A DNA stretch of 64,000 nucleotides from SFWF01 sp045638145. Its GTDB lineage: Bacteria > Bacillota > Clostridia > Oscillospirales > Acutalibacteraceae. The notes under the pieces were generated by a model. That model worked only from the letters and a program-made list of their open reading frames with translations, made no database searches and was not told where the DNA came from. How positions within the stretch are numbered: the stretch's first letter is position 1; each line of letters starts with the position of its first letter. The position numbers and the translations under genes were made by a program. The stretch covers positions 62,001 to 126,000 of the forward strand of contig JAZUAU010000015.1 of NCBI GenBank assembly GCA_045638145.1. The letters are read 5' to 3'. This document shows positions 35,787 to 46,270 of this stretch, in pieces.

Positions 35787-36857
35787 TTATTTGTTGAAGA
35801 GGTTAATAACGTCGATGTAATTTCCTTCTTCCTCTTCTTCGGAATTGCTGGAAATAATAGACTCAATAACAGGAGCGGAAGCATCCTTCTTTTTCTCGTC
35901 GCCAAGACCTGTAGCAACAACTACAACCTTCATTGTGTCTTCGAGAGTGTCGTCAAGCTGAGCACCCCAAATGATGGTTGCATCGGGATGAGCCATATCG
36001 TGAATGATAGTAGCAGCCATCTCAACCTCTTCAAGACCCATATCCTCAGAACCAGTGATGCTGATGATAACTCCACGAGCGTTCTGCATAGAGGTTTCGA
36101 TGAGGGGGCTTGTAACAGCAGCACGGGCAGCAAGCTCTGCTTTGTCTCTGCCGGTAGCAGTACCGACGCCCATGTGAGCATAGCCTGCATCCTTCATGAT
36201 GGTTGTAACATCGGCAAAGTCAAGGTTAACAAGTGCAGTGACGTTAATAAGCTCAGAAATAGACTGAACACCCTGACGAAGAACATCGTCAGCAATGTTG
36301 AATGCGTTCTTAAAGGTAAGCTTTTCTTCGGTAACAAACTTAAGACGCTCATTGGGGATAACAACCAAGCTGTCTACCTGCTCGCTAAGTCTTGCGATAC
36401 CACCTTCAGCCTGAGTCATACGGCTCTTACCCTCAAAGGGGAAAGGCTTTGTGACAATACCAACAGTTAGAATTCCGAGCTCCTTAGCAATTTGAGCAAC
36501 AACGGGGGCAGCACCTGTTCCTGTTCCGCCGCCCATACCTGCGGTAAGGAATATCATATCAGCGTCGCGGATTGCCGCAGCGATTTCATCTCTAGACTCT
36601 TCAGCTGCCGCACGACCCTTTTCGGGATTAGCACCGGCACCCTGACCGTTAGTGGTCTTGTCGCCGATCTGAATCTTGGTGTTTGCTTTAGATTTATAAA
36701 GTGCAGACTTATCAGTATTGATAGCAACGAATTCAACGCCGCGAATTCCAGCGTCTACCATTCGGTTAATAGCGTTTCCACCGCCACCGCCGACTCCTAC
36801 TACCTTAATTACCTGAGCTGCATCATTTTCAAACTCTGTAGTCATGTCAAATGCCAT
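35787..36857 (-). CDS. ftsZ: Cell division protein FtsZ
   Basis: 356 residues from the ATG at 36857 with GGAGG eight bases upstream; a start 11 codons earlier lies before that site. The tubulin-like GTPase core shows VGVGGGGGNAINRM, FVAINTD, the GTP loop GGGTGTGAAP and NVDFADV-like NLDFADVTTIM; the C-terminal conserved tail (EEGNYIDVINLFNK) follows a short acidic linker. It forms the division ring. It is the last gene of the dcw cluster and no ftsA precedes it, as in many Clostridia. Confidence 0.98.
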   Translation of the reverse strand: MAFDMTTEFENDAAQVIKVVGVGGGGGNAINRMVDAGIRGVEFVAINTDKSALYKSKANTKIQIGDKTTNGQGAGANPEKGRAAAEESRDEIAAAIRDADMIFLTAGMGGGTGTGAAPVVAQIAKELGILTVGIVTKPFPFEGKSRMTQAEGGIARLSEQVDSLVVIPNERLKFVTEEKLTFKNAFNIADDVLRQGVQSISELINVTALVNLDFADVTTIMKDAGYAHMGVGTATGRDKAELAARAAVTSPLIETSMQNARGVIISITGSEDMGLEEVEMAATIIHDMAHPDATIIWGAQLDDTLEDTMKVVVVATGLGDEKKKDASAPVIESIISSNSEEEEEGNYIDVINLFNK

Positions 36858-36954
36858 TTCATTTTCCTCCAATATTTTTAAAAATCCCACGGAACGTAAT
36901 TACACAAATCTATGATAACACAACATTTTACAAATTTCAATAGAAATTTTCAAT

Positions 36955-37782
36955 TTATTTTATTTCTAAATATATGCTTATATTTTCTTTATGTTGCGAA
37001 TATGCCTCATCATTATCAGGAGTCCAATCTGTAAGGTTAAAATAGTTATAATTTTCACTCTTTAAGGACTCTGTCATCTTGGTTAAAAACTTAAGCTTGC
37101 CGTCTATATACGACGCTGAACCAAGTTTAGCAACAGTTTTATCCTCTGTCACAATGTAGCAATTATAAATATCAGAAATATTTATAATTGTTTCTTTTTC
37201 ATCGGTTTCTTCGCAATATTTTAAAAGGGTTTCCAGAAGTTTTGTTTCAACAGATTCGCTGCACGAATATTTCGCACCCTTTTGAAATGTAAAGTTTTCC
37301 CCTACTACAATCACGGGAAGGCCTTTGGGTCTGCTTAATGATTCACTAAGTATCTTCCCACTTTTACTTGCCGTGTAATAACTACTTGAACTAAAAAAAC
37401 ATACTTCCTCCGTTGTTTCGGTAACCGTTATTTTTACAGTAGAAGGCAGCTTCTTTTCCACGGTTACTTCTTCTATAAAGGGTAGTTTTCTTTGAAGTTT
37501 TTCGATTATTGCTCCTTTGCTTAGAAAAATAATGCTGTTTCCTGCCTCAATGTCAGTAGCTTCTACTATATCGTTAGCAGAATATAATGAATTACCGCTT
37601 ATCTGGACAGTATCTATTCTTAAAAAAGTGGCGATTGCAAGCCCTATAACAAAAATGATAATTACACACAGTGTAACCATTAAAGCAATCAATGCCTGTT
37701 TGCGTTTTTTAGCTTTTTTCTTTGCTGCGGCCCGTTTTGCAGCTTGTCGGCGCTCCTTTTCTCTGAATTCCTTTTCAGTCAT
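36955..37782 (-). CDS. ftsQ: Cell division protein FtsQ/DivIB
   Basis: 275 residues: a lysine/arginine-rich cytosolic N-terminus (AAKRAAAKKKAKKRKQ), one membrane helix (LIALMVTLCVIIIFVIGLAI), then a POTRA-type FtsQ domain (IDTVQISGNSLYSANDIVEA, LPFIEEVTVEKKLPSTVKI). It helps to assemble the septal synthesis complex with FtsL. Its ATG overlaps the murA stop as ATGA. Confidence 0.92.
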   Translation of the reverse strand: MTEKEFREKERRQAAKRAAAKKKAKKRKQALIALMVTLCVIIIFVIGLAIATFLRIDTVQISGNSLYSANDIVEATDIEAGNSIIFLSKGAIIEKLQRKLPFIEEVTVEKKLPSTVKITVTETTEEVCFFSSSSYYTASKSGKILSESLSRPKGLPVIVVGENFTFQKGAKYSCSESVETKLLETLLKYCEETDEKETIINISDIYNCYIVTEDKTVAKLGSASYIDGKLKFLTKMTESLKSENYNYFNLTDWTPDNDEAYSQHKENISIYLEIK

Positions 37783-39047
37783 CTGTTACATCCTTTATCA
37801 TAAATTATTTTAGCACCAAGCATATTAAAAATTTCTGCTGTTTTTTCATATCCTCTTTCAATATGAAATATGTCTTTAATTTCAGTAGTACCGGCAGCTG
37901 AAAGTCCGGCTATAACAAGTGCCGCACCACCCCTAAGGTCGGTACAATTTACTCTTGCGCCTTTTAGTGAATCAACACCGTCAATAACAGCTACGTGGTT
38001 TTGCACCCTGATTTTTGCACCAAAACGGGCAAGCTCATCCATATATCTGAATCTGTTTTCAAATATCGTTTCAACAAACACAGAACAGCCTCTTGAAAGT
38101 GTCAATGCTGAACACAAAAGAGGTCCTGCATCGGTAGGGAATCCGGGATATACCATTGTTTTAGTAAGATGAACCGCACGAGGACGGTCATTTGCTGTTA
38201 TTTTTAGATAATCCGATCCTGCTAATATTTCACAGCCCATTTCTTCGAAGCAATTTATTACAGATTTAAAGTGGTTTGGATTTGCTCCAAGTATGGTAAT
38301 TTCACCACGTGTTGCGGATGCTGCCGCCATAAAGGTTGCTGCAACTATCCTGTCGGGAATTACACTGTGCTTGACAGAGCCTAACTCTGTCACTCCCTCA
38401 ATAAAAATCGTATCTGTTCCCGCACCTCTGATTTTAGCACCAGCGGCATTCAAAAAATCTGCAAGGTCAACTATTTCGGGCTCTTTTGCAGCTCCCGTTA
38501 TTATAGTACAACCATTACTTAAAACAGAAGCAAGTATTGAGTTTTCGGTTGCACCGACACTTGGAAAAGCGAGGTTTACAGCGCCGCTATAATTTCTGCT
38601 ATGCTTCGAGCAGATAATGTAACCGTTTTTATCGTCAACATCATATCCGAGTTCTGTAAGTGCCTTTAAATGAAGGTCGATTGGTCTCGGTCCAAGCTCA
38701 CACCCGCCCGGACTGCTGATAACAGCGCTTTTACAACGGGAGAGTATGGCACCAAGAAACATTACCGAAGAGCGCATTTCACGCATAAGCTCATCCGGTA
38801 TACGATCACAAACAACATTAGAAGCATCTACCGTAATGGTATCCCCTTCCCTCGAACATTTGCATCCAAGAAAAACGAGAATTCTAATAGCAACATCTAC
38901 ATCGGTAATATCGGGACAATTATGTATAACCGAAATGCCTTTTATCAGCAATGTTGCCGCGAGCACTGGTAAAACGCTGTTTTTTGCACCCTGCAACTTG
39001 ACTTCGCCCTTAAGGCGTCTGCCGCCTTCTATAATTAGCTTTGACAT
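37779..39047 (-). CDS. murA: UDP-N-acetylglucosamine 1-carboxyvinyltransferase MurA
   Basis: 422 residues, counted from the ATG at 39047 (MSKLIIEGGRRLKGEVKLQG); an earlier in-frame TTG gives a non-homologous leader. The PEP-binding catalytic cysteine is present as Cys116 in PGGCELGPRPIDLHL, so the enzyme should be sensitive to fosfomycin, since the resistant form has Asp there. First committed step of peptidoglycan synthesis. Its place inside the dcw cluster between murG and ftsQ is a Firmicutes arrangement. Confidence 0.97.
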   Translation of the reverse strand: MSKLIIEGGRRLKGEVKLQGAKNSVLPVLAATLLIKGISVIHNCPDITDVDVAIRILVFLGCKCSREGDTITVDASNVVCDRIPDELMREMRSSVMFLGAILSRCKSAVISSPGGCELGPRPIDLHLKALTELGYDVDDKNGYIICSKHSRNYSGAVNLAFPSVGATENSILASVLSNGCTIITGAAKEPEIVDLADFLNAAGAKIRGAGTDTIFIEGVTELGSVKHSVIPDRIVAATFMAAASATRGEITILGANPNHFKSVINCFEEMGCEILAGSDYLKITANDRPRAVHLTKTMVYPGFPTDAGPLLCSALTLSRGCSVFVETIFENRFRYMDELARFGAKIRVQNHVAVIDGVDSLKGARVNCTDLRGGAALVIAGLSAAGTTEIKDIFHIERGYEKTAEIFNMLGAKIIYDKGCNR

Positions 39048-39123
39048 ATAAACACCATCTTTTATGAAAATAAAAAGGTGTGCCGTATAGGTCAAACCTT
39101 TTCATTTCATAATATGCGATGTG

Positions 39124-40245
39124 TTATTTTTTGGTGTAAAGCTCTTTTATAACCTTGTAAATTCTGTCGTTGGAATCATTAATAGCTGTAGCTTTGGCAT
39201 TTTTGCTCATAACATCTAGTTTGTTGGGGTTGTTAAGTAAATCGTTTACTTTAGCTACCAACAGTTCTGGAGTAAGATTTTTTTCTTCTATAACCTCTGC
39301 CGCACCTGCATTTTTTAGGGTCATTGCATTATGATATTGATGGTTTTCTGCAACATATGGTGACGGAATTAGAATTGCAGGCTTTGCACAAACCGAGAGT
39401 TCACTGAGAGTTATAGCTCCTGCTCGGCAAATAACCAAATCTGCCGCCGACATGCAAACATCCATATTCTCTATATATTCTCTAACATTTACTTCGCTTG
39501 CAAGCTCTCCACAAGTCTTGGTGAGATCGTTAACGGTAGTTTCATACCCTGCTTTACCCGCACCGTGAATATGATAACATTTTCCCGTATTGTTGTGCTC
39601 CTTTATTACTCCAACCACAGCCTCATTGATTGGACGAGCCCCAAGACTTCCGCCAAAGGAAAGAATAACTGGAATATCTTTGTCTAATCCAAGCATTTTT
39701 CTAGCCTTATTCTTTGAAATTCTTGTAAGCTCTCCTCTTACGGGGTTTCCGGTAATTATAGCTTTTTGCTTTGAATTTATTAACTTCTCTGCTTCAGGCA
39801 TAGCAAGCATTACTCGGTCTACATTAGGCGCAAGAGCCTTTGTAGTGATACCAGGGTAAGCGTTCTGCTCATGTATTGCCGTTTTAATACCAAGTTTAAC
39901 CGCCTCTCGGAGAACAGGACCACTTACATATCCTCCCGTGCCTACAACAACATCAGGTTTCAATTCTTTAAGAATTTTTCTCGCCTTTCTCGAGGAGGAA
40001 AACATTTTTTCGACCGCCATTATATTTTTGCAGATATTTTTAAAGGTAAGTTTTCTCTGAAAACCTGCAACATCAATAGTATAGAAATCGTAACCTGCTG
40101 CGGGAACAAGCTTTGCTTCAAGCTTATTGGCTGTACCGATATAACTTATTTTAGTATCCGGTTCTATTTCTTTTATGTATCCTGCCACTGCAAGTGCAGG
40201 ATTTATATGTCCGGCTGTACCACCGCCGGCAAACAATATATGCAT
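39124..40245 (-). CDS. murG: Lipid II synthase MurG
   Basis: 373 residues. GGGTAGHINPALAVA is the N-terminal glycine-rich loop; GTGGYVSGPVLREAVKLGI, HEQNAYPG, LSFGGSLGARPINEAV and CRAGAITLSEL are the signature motifs of this GT28 enzyme. It adds N-acetylglucosamine to lipid I at the inner membrane face. ATG with AAGGAG upstream; follows ftsW by 18 bases. Confidence 0.97.
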   Translation of the reverse strand: MHILFAGGGTAGHINPALAVAGYIKEIEPDTKISYIGTANKLEAKLVPAAGYDFYTIDVAGFQRKLTFKNICKNIMAVEKMFSSSRKARKILKELKPDVVVGTGGYVSGPVLREAVKLGIKTAIHEQNAYPGITTKALAPNVDRVMLAMPEAEKLINSKQKAIITGNPVRGELTRISKNKARKMLGLDKDIPVILSFGGSLGARPINEAVVGVIKEHNNTGKCYHIHGAGKAGYETTVNDLTKTCGELASEVNVREYIENMDVCMSAADLVICRAGAITLSELSVCAKPAILIPSPYVAENHQYHNAMTLKNAGAAEVIEEKNLTPELLVAKVNDLLNNPNKLDVMSKNAKATAINDSNDRIYKVIKELYTKK

Positions 40246-40263
40246 AAAGGTTACTCCTTAAGA

Positions 40264-41400
40264 TTATTTTTCAACTGAGCTTGCTCTAGAAACTGAAAGA
40301 ACTATACCCATTTCTGCAAGAAGTATTATCAGTGCCGTGCCGCCATAGCTAAAAAACGGCAAGCTGATACCTGTGTTTGGTATTGTATTCGTTACAACTA
40401 GAATATTAAGAAGCGCTTGCAAGCCTACATGGAAAGTGAGTCCAAGTGCAAGGAAAGATCCGAAGGTATCTGATGCTCGCATCGCAATTGTAAAACCTCT
40501 CCAAATAAGCGCACAGAAAAGCGCAATTACCGCAAGTGCACCAATGATTCCTAGTTCTTCGCAAACGATTGCAAATATGAAATCGTTGTGAGGCTCCGGT
40601 ACCCAAAGGTATTTTTGTCTTGATTGACCTATTCCTCTGCCCATCAGTCCACCCGAACCAATTGCAAGGAGCGACTGAATAGTCTGATATCCCTTGCCGG
40701 ACGGATCTGACCACGGGTCAAGCCAATATTTGATACGATCCGATCCATAGCTTACGGCGCCGCTGAGAATTGCTACAGCCGCTCCAACAACACCTACACT
40801 GGCGCCAATACCAATATATCGCTTCGGAATTCCACCAACGATAAGCAAAATAATTCCAATAAAAAAGATGAGCAACGTCGCAGAAAGGTGTGGCTCTAAT
40901 ACTACAAGAACGCACGGTATCGCAAGCAATGCCAACATCCCGAAAACATAACGAGCTTTTTTAATCTTTTTTGGATTAGATGAAAGCCAGCTGGCAAAAA
41001 GTATCGTTATCGCTATTTTAGCAAATTCAGAAGGTTGAAAGCTAAAACTTCCAATTGCAAACCATCGTTTGACGCCACTTCCCTTAACCATTGGTGGGAG
41101 CACCAACAAAATTGCAAGAAGTGCAAGAGTTCCAAAATAGAAGATCCACGCAAATTTCTTATAATAATGATAATCAATCAGCGAAACCACAAGCATTATA
41201 GCAACGCCTAAAACAGCAAAAATCGCCTGCCTTGAAATAAAGTGATATGAATTTCCAAAATTGGTATCGGAGTAGGCATAGCTTGCCGAAAACAGCATAA
41301 TAAGTCCCACCGACAGAAGCACTAATACTAGCGATAAAAAAGGTATGTCTATTTTACCCTTTTGCAAAATGCTTTTCTTTATCTTTCTTTTTTCGGGCAA
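40264..41400 (-). CDS. ftsW: SEDS-family glycosyltransferase FtsW
   Basis: About 378 residues with ten membrane helices. Landmarks: MLFSASYAYSD, GSFSFQPSEFAKIAITI, GYQTIQSLLAIGSGGLMGRG, WVPEPHNDFIFAIVCEELG and NTGISLPFFSYGG, all typical of FtsW/RodA. It polymerises lipid II at the septum with the PASTA penicillin-binding protein encoded nearby. The start is probably the TTG at 41400 behind AGGAGGTG; a GTG at 41409 overlaps that site. murD, which often precedes ftsW, is absent here. Confidence 0.95.
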   Translation of the reverse strand: MPEKRKIKKSILQKGKIDIPFLSLVLVLLSVGLIMLFSASYAYSDTNFGNSYHFISRQAIFAVLGVAIMLVVSLIDYHYYKKFAWIFYFGTLALLAILLVLPPMVKGSGVKRWFAIGSFSFQPSEFAKIAITILFASWLSSNPKKIKKARYVFGMLALLAIPCVLVVLEPHLSATLLIFFIGIILLIVGGIPKRYIGIGASVGVVGAAVAILSGAVSYGSDRIKYWLDPWSDPSGKGYQTIQSLLAIGSGGLMGRGIGQSRQKYLWVPEPHNDFIFAIVCEELGIIGALAVIALFCALIWRGFTIAMRASDTFGSFLALGLTFHVGLQALLNILVVTNTIPNTGISLPFFSYGGTALIILLAEMGIVLSVSRASSVEK

Positions 41401-41432
41401 ATGACACACCTCCTAAATTTATTATTGGATAA

Positions 41433-42455
41433 TTACCATCTTAAAAATATCGGTAAAAGTCCGAGCGCTGAGCCAAGTAAAGCTACTACACTGAAGACAA
41501 AGCAGATTTTTTCCTCGCTCCATCCACTCATTTCAAAGTGATGGTGAATAGGGCTCATTTTGAAAATACGCTTCTTTGTTGTTTTAAACCAAAATACCTG
41601 AAGAACAACTGAAAGTGCTTCCAGAATGTAAACAATACCAAAAAGAACAAGCAAAATCGGTCTTCCAGAAGCAAATGCAAGTGCTACTACAGAGCCACCG
41701 AGGAACATCGAACCTGTATCTCCCATAAACACTTTGGCCGGCTTCATATTCCACATAAGGAATCCAAGACAACCGCCGCCGACACAAGAGGAAAGAACGC
41801 TGAGCCCTACTGTTGAGGTTCTGCCCGAATAAAGCATATATCCGCAGGCTACAACAAGGGTAATGCTGCTTGCAAGTCCGTCGATTCCATCTGTAAGATT
41901 TACGGCATTTACCATATAGTAAATAAACACAAGAGCTATTGGCCAGAAAACAAGACCGAAACCTCTTATTATCGAAACATCACCTACAAAAGGAAGCCAA
42001 GTGGTATCCATTCCCGAAAGTCCGAGAGTGGCAAGATAACCTGCCGAAACAAGCAGCTGTAAAAAGGTCTTCTGCTTGGCAGTAAGTCCGAGGTTTCTTT
42101 TTTTAACTACCTTTATGTAGTCATCCATAAGACCAATTGCACCACAGAGCAAAGCAAAAATGATACCTGCGAGCATAGTAACCAGCCTGAAGTTGCTTTT
42201 AAGTTCGCCAATGAACATCTTATCGCCTAAAAATGAGAATACTAGTGCGGCAATAAAGCCGAGAATAACGCCAGCCACTATCATTATTCCACCCATAGTA
42301 GGTGTTCCCTGCTTACTTTTGTGCCATTTAGGTCCCTCATCTAGTATTGTTTGACCGAATTTCAATTTTCTAAGGTATGGAATAAAAGGAAATCCTATAA
42401 TCCAACAGACCAAAAACGAAACAACTGCAGACACTATAGGTGTAAAATTCGTCAT
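41433..42455 (-). CDS. mraY: Phospho-N-acetylmuramoyl-pentapeptide transferase MraY
   Basis: 340 residues, ten membrane helices. GPKWHKSKQGTPTMGG, LMDDYIKVVKKRNLGLTAKQ, the active-site NLTDGIDGLA, MGDTGSMFLGG and SPIHHHFE are the conserved motifs. It makes lipid I. ATG with AAGGAG upstream. Confidence 0.98.
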   Translation of the reverse strand: MTNFTPIVSAVVSFLVCWIIGFPFIPYLRKLKFGQTILDEGPKWHKSKQGTPTMGGIMIVAGVILGFIAALVFSFLGDKMFIGELKSNFRLVTMLAGIIFALLCGAIGLMDDYIKVVKKRNLGLTAKQKTFLQLLVSAGYLATLGLSGMDTTWLPFVGDVSIIRGFGLVFWPIALVFIYYMVNAVNLTDGIDGLASSITLVVACGYMLYSGRTSTVGLSVLSSCVGGGCLGFLMWNMKPAKVFMGDTGSMFLGGSVVALAFASGRPILLVLFGIVYILEALSVVLQVFWFKTTKKRIFKMSPIHHHFEMSGWSEEKICFVFSVVALLGSALGLLPIFLRW

Positions 42456-42473
42456 TTTTATCTCTCCTTGATA

Positions 42474-43904
42474 TTAAGATAAGCGACTAAGGGCTTCAGC
42501 AACAACTTCTCTTTCATCAAGATGAATCTTGCCGGTCTTCAATATCTGGTAATCCTCGTGGCCCTTACCTGCCAATATTATTATATCATTACTTTCTGCT
42601 TTTTCAATAGCGTAGTTAATTGCTTCAATTCTGTTTTCAATTACAGTATAGGGCGTTTTGCTGTCTTTCATACCAGAAACAATTTCTTCGATTATTTTCA
42701 TTGGGTCTTCGCTTCTCGGATTATCAGAGGTTACTATAACATAATCCGAGAGCTTTGCTGCAACGGCTCCCATTATTGCGCGTTTTGATGAATCTCTGTC
42801 ACCACCGCAACCGAATAGACATACAAGTCTTCCCTGCTTTATTTCTTTAAAGGTCGAGAGTATGTTTACAAGTCCGTCAGGAGTATGTGCATAGTCGATT
42901 ATAACCGTAAAATCTCTGCCTGTAGGCACTATTTCAGCTCTTCCCTTTACGCCGTTAAGCTTCTCAAGTGCCCGCGCAATAACCGTAACATCTATGCCAA
43001 GCTCCATAGCGCAGGACGCTGCGCACAAAGAGTTATAAACTGAAAATTTACCGCTGGTTTTAAGCTTAATATGCTTTATTAGATTGTATCCTACAAGCTC
43101 ATATTCAATACCCTCCGGACGGAGATTAATGTATTTAGCCGAATAGGTCGAATCATTTCTTTTCTCGGAATAGGTAATCTTTTTATAATCGATATTTTTT
43201 AAAATCTCGTTAGAATATGGGTCATCAAGATTAACTACCGCTGTCTTACACATAGAAAAAAGTTTCTTCTTAGCATCTAGGTAGTTTTCCATTGTAATAT
43301 GATAATCAAGATGGTCTTGTGTGAGATTTGTAAATGCTGCGATTTCGAATTCAATGCCGTAAACTCTCTTTTGGTCAAGAGCGTGGGAGGATACCTCCAT
43401 AATTGCAAAATCACAACCCTCATCTACCATATTCTTAAACATTTTATTAAGATTATAAGCGTCAGGTGTAGTATTTGCGGCAGGAACTACCCTATCCCCT
43501 ATCATATTTTGAATAGTACCGATTACACCCGTTTTGTATCCCGCTTCTTCTAAAATGGCTTTAAGCATATAAGTAACCGAGGTTTTTCCGTTAGTTCCGG
43601 TAACACCGATAAGACGGAGTTTTTTTGCAGGATTCCCAAAGAATTCTTTAGACATAAGTGCATAAGCAGCGTGTGTATCAGCAATCGTGACTTCCCTGTC
43701 GAGTCCTAGCTTTCTTTCGGTAATTACAACTGCCGCGCCTTTTTCCAAAGCGTCTTTTGCAAAATTGTGTCCGTCTACCGTTGCACCGTTTATGCAAACA
43801 AATGCACTTCCTTTTTCTACTGCTCTGGAATCGCAGGTGATACCTGTAATTTCTGTGTTTGCGAGCTTGGTATCAATATTTCGCAGTAAATCCTTAAGTT
43901 TCAT
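42474..43904 (-). CDS. murE: UDP-MurNAc-L-Ala-D-Glu:meso-diaminopimelate ligase MurE
   Basis: 476 residues. ATP loop GVTGTNGKTSVTYML, YHITMENYLDAKKKLF with the carbamylated lysine, DYAHTPDGL, FGCGGDRDSSKR and AGKGHEDYQ are present. SDNPRSEDP carries the DNPR motif associated with meso-diaminopimelate rather than lysine as the third peptide residue, so the wall is inferred to be DAP type. It lies 18 bases upstream of mraY; a murF gene, often next in line, is missing. Confidence 0.96.
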   Translation of the reverse strand: MKLKDLLRNIDTKLANTEITGITCDSRAVEKGSAFVCINGATVDGHNFAKDALEKGAAVVITERKLGLDREVTIADTHAAYALMSKEFFGNPAKKLRLIGVTGTNGKTSVTYMLKAILEEAGYKTGVIGTIQNMIGDRVVPAANTTPDAYNLNKMFKNMVDEGCDFAIMEVSSHALDQKRVYGIEFEIAAFTNLTQDHLDYHITMENYLDAKKKLFSMCKTAVVNLDDPYSNEILKNIDYKKITYSEKRNDSTYSAKYINLRPEGIEYELVGYNLIKHIKLKTSGKFSVYNSLCAASCAMELGIDVTVIARALEKLNGVKGRAEIVPTGRDFTVIIDYAHTPDGLVNILSTFKEIKQGRLVCLFGCGGDRDSSKRAIMGAVAAKLSDYVIVTSDNPRSEDPMKIIEEIVSGMKDSKTPYTVIENRIEAINYAIEKAESNDIIILAGKGHEDYQILKTGKIHLDEREVVAEALSRLS

Positions 43905-43925
43905 TGCATTGCCTTTCTTTATAAT

Positions 43926-46157
43926 CTATTCTATGGTTGAATTCTCTCTAAAATATACAGTAATTACCGTACCTGCTACAGTTTCAGACTCCGCCGCAAC
44001 GCTTTGCTTGTAGGCGAAGGAAAGTCCTCCCGTTTCGATAAAGTGACCGGCAAATTCTATATTCACTCCGGCAGATGCTGCCGCACTATTTGCCTGACTT
44101 ATGTTCATTCCCGTAAAGTCAGGAACTTTTACGGTTTCGACAACATAATCGCTTTCGGTGTAAAGTATTACCGTTCCGCCCTTTGAGAGTGTAACCCCTC
44201 GTTCAGGCAACTGCGCTATTACCTTATCTCCCTTGCCGACAATCTTTGTTTTGAGGCCCTTTTCATTAATTTTATTTTTAGCCGTCTGAAGATCATCACC
44301 TGCTAGGTTAGGAACTTCAATTGAAAAATTAGCAAGTTCTTTATCATTATAATGAGGCTCATATCCAAGGTGAGGAAGAATGTCCTTTAAAATTTCTGCC
44401 GCCACCGGAGCGGCTACTGTGCCACCGTAATAGCTTGAACCGTGTGGCTCATCTATCATGACGAGAACCGCTATTTCAGGGTCATTAATGGGCGCAAAGG
44501 TTACATAGCTAGCAACGTAAACCTTTTCACCCGTTGCATTCTCTTTTACAAGCTTCTGCGATGTTCCCGTCTTTCCGCCAACATCAAAACCGGGAACATA
44601 TCCGTTTTTAGCTCCGCCGTCTTCAATAACGTGCTGCATCATAGTTCTGATTTTTGCACTTGTTTCTTCGCTTATAACCTGTCTTCGTACAGTTTTTGAA
44701 GTAGACCGAACGACATTCTTGTTACTGTCTATTATCTCGCTGACTACATAGGGTTTTAAGAGATAACCGCCGTTAACAGCCGCTGCAGCTGCAGTTATCA
44801 TTTGAAGGGGCGTTACCTGAAAGCTCTGGCCGAATGAGCCCGAAGCAAGTTCAACGGGACCCATTTTGTTTTCGGGGTAATAAATTGAACCAGTTTCGCC
44901 AGGAAGATCTATACCTGTTGGTTTCGTAAAACCAAAGGCTTCAAAATACTTAGAGAAAATACTCTTTCCTACTGTCTGACCGATTGTAATAAACGCCGGG
45001 TTACAGGAGCCAACCATCGCCTGTAAAAGACTTACGGTTCCATGACCCGCTTTCTTGTGGCAGTGATATTCTTTACCCGCTACGTAAATGGTGTAACCGC
45101 AGTTGTACGAGTGTTTTAGGCTTGTAAGTCCCTCTTCAAGAGCCATAGCCGCAGTAAATATTTTGAATACCGAGCCCGGCTCGTAAGTATCAGAAATTGC
45201 TTTGTTTCTCCACTGGCGGTTGAGAAGCTCGTTTCTTGTGATATTGGAGTTGCTTTCAAGAAGCTTCTGATCTGCCGCCGAAAGTGTAAACGGCTCGTTG
45301 GGGTCGTAGTCACCTTTTACAGCCAATCCCAGAATTGCTCCTGTTTTTACATTCATAATTATACAAGTGCCCTTGTTAGACACCTTGTTAATCTCTATTG
45401 CCTCTTCCAGATACTTTTCTGCGGCATACTGCACATAAGAATCAACCGTGAGAACGAGTGAATTACCTTCCTTTGCTTCCTCTACCACCTGATAAGAGAA
45501 CGGCATATCTGCACCCAGCGCATTTTTAGCGGCAACTACTCGACCAACTGTACCCGTAAGTTCTGTATCGTAATAACTTTCAAGACCTGCAAGCCCTTGA
45601 TTATCATCGCCAACAAATCCAAGAAGTACTGAAGCTAACGAATCGTTAGGATAATATCTCTTTGTAGTTTCATCTATACCAATATATTTTGCGAGATTCA
45701 GATCTTCGTTTTCAGTAATATATTCTCTAACCTTGTCGGCAATTCCCTTTTCTACTCGCTTTTTGACCGTAACATAGGATGTACTCTTTTCGGTGTAGCC
45801 GTAAATAGTTTCATACTCCATAGAAAGAATTTTCGAAAGGCCACTTGCTATTGCACTTTTAATCAGCTTTCTCTTACTCTCATCCTGAACACTGCCTATG
45901 CTGTTCGGAATAATATAAATTGTATATGCAGTATCGCTTGTAGCGAGTATGTTCATATTTGCGTCGTATATCTTTCCTCTCGGCGCTGTAACTAGGGTAT
46001 CATACAACTGTTGTTCAGAAGCAAGGGTCTGGTATTTGCTTCCATCAATAAGCATTATTTTCGTAAGTTTAAATGTTGTGACCGATGCAAAAACAATAAC
46101 CACGCTGAGCAAAACAACGAGCATTCTTATCATCATACTTCTGTTCAATTTATGCAT
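43926..46157 (-). CDS. ftsI: Class B penicillin-binding protein with two PASTA domains (FtsI/SpoVD type)
   Basis: 743 residues. One N-terminal membrane helix (MLVVLLSVVIVFASVTTF), a dimerisation domain with APRGKIYDANMNILA, and the transpeptidase domain with the active serine in EPGSVFKIFTAAMA, the SCN-like GSCNPAF and GGKTGTSQKL. Two PASTA repeats follow from about residue 605 (VPNLAGDDLQTAKNKINEKG and VPDFTGMNISQANSAAASAG). It cross-links septal peptidoglycan with FtsW. Both PBP2B of vegetative septation and sporulation SpoVD have this architecture; genomic position favours the division protein. Confidence 0.94.
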   Translation of the reverse strand: MHKLNRSMMIRMLVVLLSVVIVFASVTTFKLTKIMLIDGSKYQTLASEQQLYDTLVTAPRGKIYDANMNILATSDTAYTIYIIPNSIGSVQDESKRKLIKSAIASGLSKILSMEYETIYGYTEKSTSYVTVKKRVEKGIADKVREYITENEDLNLAKYIGIDETTKRYYPNDSLASVLLGFVGDDNQGLAGLESYYDTELTGTVGRVVAAKNALGADMPFSYQVVEEAKEGNSLVLTVDSYVQYAAEKYLEEAIEINKVSNKGTCIIMNVKTGAILGLAVKGDYDPNEPFTLSAADQKLLESNSNITRNELLNRQWRNKAISDTYEPGSVFKIFTAAMALEEGLTSLKHSYNCGYTIYVAGKEYHCHKKAGHGTVSLLQAMVGSCNPAFITIGQTVGKSIFSKYFEAFGFTKPTGIDLPGETGSIYYPENKMGPVELASGSFGQSFQVTPLQMITAAAAAVNGGYLLKPYVVSEIIDSNKNVVRSTSKTVRRQVISEETSAKIRTMMQHVIEDGGAKNGYVPGFDVGGKTGTSQKLVKENATGEKVYVASYVTFAPINDPEIAVLVMIDEPHGSSYYGGTVAAPVAAEILKDILPHLGYEPHYNDKELANFSIEVPNLAGDDLQTAKNKINEKGLKTKIVGKGDKVIAQLPERGVTLSKGGTVILYTESDYVVETVKVPDFTGMNISQANSAAASAGVNIEFAGHFIETGGLSFAYKQSVAAESETVAGTVITVYFRENSTIE

Positions 46158-46270
46158 TTCGGATCACACTCCTCTAAAAAACTCATCCATTATAATGCCT
46201 GAAAACGAGAGCCCTGATTTTCAGAACTCTCGCATTTCTTTTTAATTAAATATATTCGTTTTCCTTAAAA